The notes under the pieces were generated by a model. It was given only the letters and a program-made list of their open reading frames with translations. It did no database searches and was not told the DNA's origin. A DNA stretch of 64,000 nt. Origin: Nomia melanderi. Its lineage: Eukaryota > Arthropoda > Insecta > Hymenoptera > Halictidae. Both the position numbers and the translations under genes were made by a program. The stretch lies in NCBI RefSeq assembly GCF_051020985.1, contig NW_027475336.1, forward strand, positions 1 through 64,000, written 5' to 3'. Positions 50,891 to 61,000 of the stretch are shown here, piece after piece. Position 1 is the stretch's first letter. Every line of letters begins with the position of its first letter.

Positions 50891-52221
50891 CCTCGGACCA
50901 CGACGGACCGAGAAAACCACCCACACATGGGGCCGGACACTCAGGGTCGGGGAAAAATTCAATATATATCTGGTGATATCACGGGTGCTCTTACAGATAG
51001 CGCACTAAACCAAAGTGAATTATCTGCAGGGGGCCCTGGTGCATGAATTTGTGCAGCGGGGACGACCTCGGACCACCAGGGGCCGAGAAAACTACCGTCT
51101 CATGGGGCCGGACTCTCAGGGTCAGGGAAAAATCCAATATATATCTGGTGATATCTCGGGTGCTACTAGAGATAGCGCAATAAACCAAAGTGCATTGTCT
51201 GCAGGAGGCCCTGGCGCATGAATCTGTGCAGCGGGAACGACCTCGGACCACCAGGGGCCGAGAAAACCACCGTCTCATGGAGTCGGACACTCAGGGTCAG
51301 GGAAAAATCCAACATATATATTGTGATATCTCGGGTGCTATTATAGATAGCGCAATAAATCAAAGTGCATTGTCCGTATGAGGCACTTGCGCATGAATCT
51401 GTGCTGCGGGAACGACCTCGGACCACCAGGGGTCGAGATAATCACCGTCTCATGGGGCCGGACTGCCAGGGTCAGGGAAAAATCCAATATATATCTGGTG
51501 ATATCTCGGGTGCTATTAGAGATAGCGCAGTAAATCAAAGTGAATTATCTGCAGGGGGCCCTGTAGCATGAATCTGTGCAGTGGGATCGACCTCGGACCA
51601 CCAGGCGCCGAGAAAATTACAGATATTCGGAATCCGTCACCCAAGGTCAAGTAAAAGTCCACCATATATCTGGTGATACCTCGGGTGCTATTACAGATAG
51701 TGCAATAAATCAAAGTGCATTGTCTGCAGGGGGCCCTGTAGCATGAATCTGTGCAGCGGGATAGACCTCGGACCACCAGGCGCCGAGAAAATTACAGATA
51801 TTCGGAATCCGTCACCCAAGGTCAAGGAAAAATCCAGCATATATCTGGTGATATCTCGGGTGCTATTACAGATAGCGCAATAAATCAAAGTGCATTTTCC
51901 GTATGAGGCCCTTGCGCATGAATCTATGCCGCAGGAACGACCTCGGACCACCAGGGGTCGAGATAATCACCGTCTCATGGGGCCGGACTGCCAGGGTCAG
52001 GGAAAAATCCAATATATATCTGGTGATATCTCGGGTGCTATTAGAGAGAGCGCAATAAATCAAAGTGAATTATCTGCAGGGGGCCCTGTCGCATGAATCT
52101 GTGCAGCGGGATCCACCTCGGACCACGAGGGACCGAGAAAACCACCGAAACATGGGGCCGGGCACTCAGGGTCAGGGAAAAATCCAATATATATCTGGTG
52201 ATATCTCGGGTGCTATTAGAG
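50891..52221 (+). repeat. 13-monomer higher-order repeat, copy 3, truncated
   Basis: This copy follows copy 2 without a break and matches it up to about 52,221. There 'tattagaggtagcgcaataaatc' style sequence replaces 'tattagagatagcg...aaacc', and the next monomer ('gtctgctggtggccctgg') does not belong to the repeat. The third copy is therefore about 1.3 kb long, and the sharp end marks a recombination or amplification boundary in the dyad region of a monomer. Confidence 0.88.
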
Positions 52222-55200
52222 GTAGCGCAATAAATCAAAGTGCATTGTCTGCTGGTGGCCCTGGCGCATGAATCTGTGCAGCGGGATCGACCTCGCACGA
52301 CCAGGGGTCGAGAAAACCACCGAAACATGGGGCCGAGCACTCAGGGTCTGGGAAAAATCCAATATGTATCTGGTGATATCTCGGGTGCTATTAGAGATAG
52401 CGCAATAAATCATAGTGCATTGTCTGTAGGAGGCACTGGCGAATGAATCTGTGCAGCGGGATCGACCTCCGACCACTAGGCGCCGAGAAAATTACAGATA
52501 TTCGGATTCCGTCACATAAGGTCAAGTAAAAATCCAGCATATATCTGGTGATACCTCGGGTGCTATTTCAGATAGTGCAATAAATCAAAGTGCATTGTCT
52601 GCAGGAGGCCCTGGCGCATGAATTTGTGCTGCGGGAACGACATCGGACCACCAGGGGCCGAGAAAACCACAGTCTCATGGGGCCGGACACACATGGTCAG
52701 GGGAAAATCCAATATATATCTGGTGATATCTCGGGTGCTATTAGAGGTAGCGTAATAAATCAAAGTGAATTATCTGCAGGGGGCCCTGGCGCATGAATCT
52801 CAGCAGCGGGATCGACCTCGAACCACGAGGGACCGAGAAAACCATCGACACATGGGGTCGGACACTCTGGGTCAGGGAAAAATCCCATATAAATCTGGTG
52901 ATATCTCGGGTGCTATTACAGATAGCGCAATAAATCAAAGTGCATTGTCTGCAGGAGGCGCTGGCGCATGAATCTGTGCAGCGGGAACGACCTCGGACCA
53001 CCAGGGGCCGAGAAATCCACCGACACATGGGGTCGGACAATCAGGGTCAGGGAAAAATCCAATATATATCTAGTGATATCTCGGGTGCTATTACAGATAG
53101 CGCAATAAATCAAAGTGCATTGCCTGCAGGAGGCCCTAGCGCATGAATCTGTGCAGCGGGATCGACCTCGGACTACCAACGGCAGAGAAGATCACCGTCT
53201 CATTGGGCCGGACTGTCAGGATCAGAGAAAAATCCATTATATATCTGGTGATATCTCGGGTGCTATTAGAGATAGCGCGATAAACCACAGTGAATTATCA
53301 TTTGGAGGCCCTGGCGCATGAATCTGTGCAGCGGGAACGACCTCGGATCACCAGGGTCCGAGAAAACCACCGTCTCATGGGGCCGGACACTCAGGGTCGG
53401 TTGAAAAATTCAATATATATCTGGTGATATCTCGGGTGCTCTTACAGATAGCGCAATAAACCAAAGTGCATTGTCTGTAGGAGGCACTGGCGCATGACTC
53501 TTTCAGCGGGAACGACCTCGGACCACCAGGGGCCGAGAAAATCCCCGTCTCATGGGGCCGGACTGTCCGGGTCAGGGAAAAATCCAATATATATTTGGTG
53601 ATATCTCGGGTGCTATTAGAGATAGCGCGATGAGTCAAAGTGCATTGTCTTCAGGAAGCCCTGGCGCATGATTCTGTGCAGTGGCAACGACCTCGGACCA
53701 CCAGGGGCCGAGAAAATCACCGTCTCATGGGGCCGGACCCTCAGGGTCAGGGGAAAATCCAATATATATCTGGTGATATCTCGGGTGCTATTACAGATAA
53801 CGCAATAAACCAAAGTGAATTGTCTGCAGGAGGCCCTGGCGCATGAATCTGTGCAGTGGCAACGACCTCGGACCACCAGGGGCCGAGAAAATCACCGTCT
53901 CATGGGGCCGGACCCTCAGGGTCAGGGGAAAATCCAATATATATCTGGTGATATCTCGGGTGCTATTAGAGATAGTGCAATAAATCAAAGTGGATTGTCT
54001 GTTGGAGGTACTGGCGAATGAATGTGTGCAGCAGGAACGACCTCGGACCAGTAGGGGCCGAGAAAACCACCGTCTCATGGGGCCGGACACTCAGGGTCGG
54101 GGAAAAATCCAATATATACCTTGTGATATCTCGGGTGCTATTAGAGATATCGCAATAAACAGAAGTGAATTATCTGCAGGAGGCCCTGGCGCATGAATCT
54201 GTGCAGCGGGAACGACCTCGCATCACCAGGGTCCGAGAAAACCAACCGTCTCCTGAGGCCGGACACTCAGGGTCGGTTGAAAAATTCAATATATATCTGG
54301 TGATATCTCGGGTGCTCTTACAGATAGCGCACTAAACCAAAGTGAATTATCTGCAGCGGGCCCTGGTGCATGAATCTATGCAGCGGGAACGACCCCGGAC
54401 CACCAGGGGCCGAGAAAATCACCGTCCCATGGGGCAGGACTGTCAGGGTCAGGGAAAAATCCAATATATATCTGGTGATATCTCGGGTGCTATTAGAGAT
54501 AGCACAATAAACCAAAGTGAATTGTCTGCAGGATGCCCTGGCGCATGAATCTGAGCAGCGGGAACGACCTCGGACGACAAGGGGTCGAGAAAATTACAGA
54601 TGTTCGGTATCCGTCACCCATGGTCATGTAAAAATCCAGCATATATCTGGTGACATCTCGGGTGCTATTACAGATAGCGCGATAAATCAAAGTGCATTGT
54701 CTGTAGCAGGCCCTGGCGCATAAATCTGTGCAGCAGGAACAACCTCGAACCACCAGGGGCCGAGAAAACCACCGTCTCATGGGGCCGGACACTCAGGGTC
54801 GGGGAAAAATCCAATATATATCTGGTGATATCTCTGGTGCTATTAGAGATAGCGCAATAATCCAAAGTGAATTATCTTCAGGAGGCCCTGGCGCATGAAT
54901 CTGTGCAGCGGGAACGACCTCGGACCACCAGGGGCCGAGAAAACCACCGTCTCATGGGGCCGGACACTCAGGGTCAGGGAAAAATCCAATATATAACTGG
55001 TGATATCTCGGGTGCTATTAGAGATAGCGCAACAAACCAAAGTGAATTATCTGCAGGGGACCCTGGCGCATGAATCTGTGCAGTGGGAACGACCTCGGAC
55101 CACCAGGGGCCGAGAAAACCACCGTCTCGTGGGGCAGGACTGTCAGGGTCAGGGAAAAATCCAACATATATCTGGTCATATCTCGGGTGCTACTACAGAT

Positions 55201-55559
55201 AGCGCAATGCACCAAAGTGCATTGTCTGTAGGAGGCGCTGGCGCATGCATCTGTGCAGCGGGAACGACCTCTGACCACCAGGGGCCGAGAAAACCACCGT
55301 CTCGTGGGGCAGGACTGTCAGGGTCAGGGAAAAATCCAACATATATCTGGTCATATCTCGGGTGCTACTACAGATAGCACAATGCACCAAAGTGCATTGT
55401 CTGTAGGAGGCGCTGGCGCATGAATCTGTGTAGCGGGAACGACCTCGGACCACCAGGGGCCGAGAAAACCACCGTCTCATGGGGCCGGACACTCAGGGTC
55501 GGTCAAAAATCCAATATATATCTGGTGATATCTCGGGTGCTATTAGAGATAGCGCAATG
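52222..55559 (+). repeat. Heterogeneous domain of the 175-bp array
   Basis: Divergent A-type monomers with isolated B cores near 52,490 ('gatattcggattccg') and 54,590 ('gatgttcggtatccg'). Two adjacent monomers at about 53,640-53,990 share 'gtgcagtggcaacgacctcgg' style variants and 'ggaccctcagggtcagggg', and two at about 55,065-55,410 share 'ctcgtggggcaggactg' and 'ctggtcatatctcgg', each a local duplication with a step of one monomer. No higher-order period is kept. Confidence 0.8.
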
Positions 55560-56784
55560 AACCAAAGTGCATTGTCCGTATCAGGCCCTTGCGCATGAAT
55601 CTGGGCAGCAGGAACAACCTCGGACCACCAGGGGCTGAGAAAATTACAGATGTTCGGTATCCGTCACCCATGGTCATGAAAAAATCCAGCATATATCTGG
55701 TGACATCACGGGTGCTATTACAGATAGCGCGATAAATCAATCAGCATTGTCTGTAGCATACCCTGGCGCATGAATCTGAGCAGCGGGAACGACCTCGGAC
55801 TACCAGGGGCCGAAAAAACCACCGTCTCATGGGGCCGGACACTCAGGTTCAGGGAAAAATCCAATATATATCTGGTGATATCTCGGGTGCTATTACAGAT
55901 AGCGCAATAAATCAAACTGCATTGTCTGTAGGAGGCCCTGACGCATGAATCTGTGCAGCGGGAACGACCTCGGACCACCAGGAGCCGAGAAAACCACAGT
56001 CTCATGGGGCCGGACACACATGGTCAGGGGAAAATCCAATATATATCTGGTGATATCTCGGGTGCTATTACAGATAGCGCAATAAATCAATCAGCATTGT
56101 CTGTAGCATACCCTGGCGCATGAACCTGTGCAGCGGGTACGACTTCGGACCACCAGGGGCCGAGAAAACCACCGACACATGGGGCCGGACACTCAGGGTC
56201 AGGAAAAAATCCAATATATGTCTGGTGATATCTAGGGTGCTATTAGAGATAGCGCAATAAACCAAAGTGAATTATCTGCAGGGGACGCTGGCGCATGAAT
56301 CTGTTCAGCGGGAACGACCTCGGACCACCAGGGGCCGGGAAAACCACCGTCTCATGGGGCCGGACACTCAGGGTCGGGGAAAAATCCAATATATATCTGG
56401 TGATATCTCGGGTGCTATTAGAGATAGCGCAATAAACCAAAGTGAATTATCTGCAGGAGGCCCTGGCGCATGCATCTGTGCAGCGGGATCGACATCGGAC
56501 CACCAGGGGCCGGGAAAACCACAGTCTCATGGGGCCGGCCACTCAGGGTCAGGGAGAAATCCAATATATATCTGGTGATATCTCGGTGGAAATTAGAGAT
56601 AGCGCAATAAACCAAAGTGAATTATCTGCAGGAGGCCCTGGTGCATGAATCGGTGCAGCGGGAACGACCTCGGACCACCAGGGGCCGAGAAAACCACCGT
56701 CTCATGGGGCCGGACACTCAGGTTCAGGGAAAAAGCCAATATATATCTGGTGATATCTGGGGTGCTTTTCCAGATCGCGCAATG
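55560..56784 (+). repeat. 7-monomer repeat (1,225 bp), copy 1
   Basis: Rare variants recur 1,225 bp downstream: 'gatgttcggtatccg' B core (55,650 and 56,875), 'gtctgtagcataccctgg' against 'gtctgtagcattccctgg' (55,750 and 56,975), 'gcaggggacgctggcg' (56,278 and 57,503) and 'atctggggtgcttttccag' against 'atctggtgtgcttttacag' (56,755 and 57,980). Some monomers within the unit no longer match, so this is an older repeat than the 13-mer. Confidence 0.8.
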
Positions 56785-58010
56785 AACCAAAGTGCATTGT
56801 CCGTATCAGGCCCTTGCGCATGAATCTGGTCTGCAGGAACGACCTCGGACCACCAGGGGCTGAGAAAATTACAGATGTTCGGTATCCGTCACCCATGGTC
56901 ATGAAAAAATCCAGCATATATCTGGTGACATCTCGAGTGCTATTACAGATAGCGCGATAAATCAATGGGCATTGTCTGTAGCATTCCCTGGCGCATGAAT
57001 CTCTGCAGCGGGAACGACCTCGGACTACCAGGGGCCGAGAAAACCACCGTCTCATTGGGCCGGACACTCAGGGACAGGGGAAAATCCAATATATATCTGG
57101 TGATATCTCGGGTGCTATTAGAGATAGCGCAATAATCCAAAGTGAATTATCTGCAGGAGGCCCTGGCGCATGAATCTGTGCACCGGGATCGACCTCGGAC
57201 CACCAGGGGCCGAGAAAACCACAGACACATGGGGCCTGACACTCAGGGTCAGGGAACAATCCAATATATATCAGGTGATATCTCGGGTGCTATTACAGAT
57301 AGCGCGATAAATCAATGTGCTTTGTCTGCAGGAGGCCCTGGCGCATGAATCTGTGCACCGGGAACGACCTCGTACCACCAGGGGCCGAGAAAACCACCGT
57401 CTCATGGGGCCGGACACTCAGGGTCAGGGAAAAATACAATATATAACTGTAGATATCTCGGGTGCTATTAGAGATAGCGCAATAAACCAAAGTGAATTAT
57501 CTGCAGGGGACGCTGGCGCATGAATCTGTGGAGCGGGAACGACCTCGGACAACCAGGGGCCGAGAAAACCACCGTCTCATGGGGCCGGACACTCAGGGTC
57601 GGGGAAAAATCCAATATATATCTGGTGATATCTCGGGTGCTATTATAGATAGCGCAATAAACCAAAGTGAATTATCTGCAGGAGGCCCTGGCGCATGCAT
57701 CTGTGCTGCGGGAACGACCTCTGACCACCAGGGGCCGAGAAAACCACCGTCTCATGGGGCCGGTCACTCAGAGTCGGGGAAAAATCCAATATATATCTGG
57801 TGATATCTCGGGTGAAATTAGAGATAGCGCAATAAACCAAAGTGAATTATCTGCAGGAGGCCCTGGCGCATGGATCTGTGCAGCGGGAACGACCTCGGAC
57901 CCCCAGGGGCCGAGAAAACCACCGTCTCATGGGGCCGGACACTCAGGTTCAGGGAAAAATCCAATATATATCAGGTGATATCTGGTGTGCTTTTACAGAT
58001 CGCGCAATAA
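56785..58010 (+). repeat. 7-monomer repeat (1,225 bp), copy 2
   Basis: Second copy of 55,560-56,784. Identity is patchy: the monomers near 57,500-58,010 match those near 56,275-56,785 well, while those near 57,200-57,350 do not match 55,975-56,125. Confidence 0.78.
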
Positions 58011-61000
58011 ATCAAAGTGCATTGTCTGTAGGAGGCCCTGGCGCATGAGTCTGTGCAGCGGGAACGACCTCGGACCACCAGGGGCCGAGAAAACCACAGT
58101 CTCATGGGGCCGGACACTCAGGGTCAGGGAACAATCCAATATATATCAGGTGATATCTCGGGTGCTATTAGAGATAGCGCAATAAATCAAAGTGCATTGT
58201 CTGTAGGAGGCCCTGACGCATGAATCTGTGCAGCGGGATCGACCTCGGACCACCAGGGGCCGAGAAAACCACAGTCTCATGGGGCCGGACACACATGGTC
58301 ATGTAAAAATCCGGCATATATCTGTTGATATCTCGGGTGCTATTGCAGATACCGCGAAAAATCAAAGTGCACTGTCTGCAGGAAGCCCTGGCGCATGAAT
58401 CTGTGAAGCGGGAACGACCTCCGACCACCGGGGGCCGAGAAAACCACCGACACATGGGGCCGGACACTCAGGGTCAGGGAAAAATCCAATATATATCTGG
58501 TGATATCTCGGGTGCTATTAGAGATAGCGCAATAAATCAAAGTGCATTGTCTGTAGGAGGCACTGGCGAATGAATCTGGGCAGCAGGAACGACCTCGGAC
58601 CACCCGGCGCCGAGAAAATTACAGATATTCGGAATCCGTCAACCAAGGTCATGTAAAAATCCAGCATATATCTGGTGATATCTAGGGTGCTATTACAGAC
58701 AGCGCAATAAATCAAAGTGCACTGTCTGTAGGAGGCACTGGCGAATGAATCTCTGCAGCAGGAACTACCTCGGACCACCAGGGGCCGAGAAAATCACCGT
58801 CTCATAGGGCCGGACTGTCAGGGTCAGGGAAAAATCTAACATATATCTGGTGATATCCAGGTGCTATTACAGATAGCGCACTAAACCAAAGTAAATTATC
58901 TGCAGGGGGCCCTGGCGCATGAATCTGTGCAGCGGGAACGACCTCGGACCACCAGGGGCCGAGAAAACCACCGACACATGGGGCCGGACTGTCAGGGTCG
59001 GGGAAAAATCCAATATATATCTTGTGATATCTCGGGTGCTATTAGAGATAGCGCAATAAATCACAGTGCATTGTCTGTAGGAGGCACTGGCGAATGAATC
59101 TGGGCAGCAGGAACGACCTCGGACCACCTGGCGCCGAGAAAATTACAGATATTCGGAATCCGTCAACCAAGGTCATGTAAAAATCCAGCATATATCTGGT
59201 GATATCTCGGGTACTATTAGAGATAGCGCAATAAACCAAAGTGCATTGTCTGCAGGAGGCCCTGGCGCATGTATCTGTGCAGCGGAATCGACCTCGGACC
59301 ACCACGGGTCGAGAAAACCACCGAAACATGGGGCCGGACACTCAGCGTCAGTGAAAAATCCAACATATATCTGGTGATATCTCGGGGGCTATTACAGATA
59401 GCGCAATAAATCAAAGTGCATTGTCTGTAGGAAGCCCTGACGCATGTATCTGTGCAGCGGGAACGACCTCGGACCACAAGGGGCCGAGAAAACCACCGTC
59501 TCATGGGGCCGGACACACATGGTCAGGGGAAAATCCAATATATATCTGGTGATATCTCTGGTGTTATTAGAGATAGCGCAATAAACCAAATTGCATTGTC
59601 TGCAGGAGGCACTGGCGCATGAATCTGTGCAGCGGGATCGACCTCGGACCAGCAGGGGCCGAGTAAACCATCGACACACGGGGCCGGACACGCAGGGTCA
59701 GGGAAAAATCAAGTATATATCTGGTGATATCTCGGGTGCTATTTGAGATAGCGCAAAAAATCAAAGTGCATTGTCAGTGGGAGGCCCTTGCGCATGAATC
59801 TGTGCAGCGGGAACGACATCGGACCAGCAGGGGCCGAGAAAATTAGAGATTTTCGGTATCCGTCACCCAATGTCATGTAAAAATTCAGCATATATCTGGT
59901 GATATCTCGGGTTCTATTCCAGATAGCGCGATAAATCAAAGTGCATTGTCTGCAGGAGGCCCTGGCGCATGAATCTGTGAAGCGGGAACGACCTCGGACA
60001 ACCAGGGGCCGAGAAAATAACAGATTTTCGGTGTCGGTCACCCAAAGTCATGTAAAAATCCAGCATATATATGGTGCTTCCTCGGGTGCTGTTACAGATA
60101 GCGCAATAAACCAAAGTGCATTGTCTGTAGGAGGCCCTGGCGCATGAATCTGTGCAGCGGGAACGACCTCGGATCAACAGGGATCGAGAAAACCACCGTC
60201 TCATGGGGCCGGACTGTCAGGGTCAGGGAAAAATCCATTATATATCTGGTGATATCTCGGGTGCTGTTAAAGATAGCGCGATAAACCAAAGTGCATTGTC
60301 TGCAGGAAATCCTGGCGTATGTTTCTGTGCAGCGGGAACGACCTCGGACCACCAGGGGCCGAGAAAATCACCGTCTCATGGGGCCGGACTGTCAGGGTCA
60401 GGGAAAAATCCAATATATATCTGGTGATATCTCGGGTGCTATTAGAGATATCGCAATAAATCAAAGTGCATTGTCTGTAGGAGGCCCTGGCGCATGAATC
60501 TGTGCAGCGGGAACGACCTCGGACCCCCGGGGTCGAGAAAACCACCGTCTCATGGGGTCGGACACTCAGGGTCAGGGAAAAATCCAATATAAATCTGGTG
60601 ATATCTCGGGTGCTATTACAGATAGCGCAATAAATCAAAGTGCATTATCTGCAGGAGACCCTGGCGCATGAATCTGTGCAGCGGGATCGACCTCGGACAG
60701 CCAGGGGCCGAGAAAACCACCGACACATGGGGCCGGACACTCAGGGTCAGGGAACAATCCAATATATATCAGGTGATATCTCGGGTGCTATTAGAGATAG
60801 CGCAATAAATCAAAGTGCATTGTCAGTAGGAGGCCCTGGCGCATGAACCTGTGCAGCGGGTACGACCTCGGACCACCAGGGGCCGAGAAAACCACCGTCT
60901 CATTGGGCCGGACACTCAGGGTCAGGGAAAAATCCAATATATAACTGGTGATATCTCGGGTGCTCTTAGAGATAGCGCAATAAACCAAAGTGAATTATCT

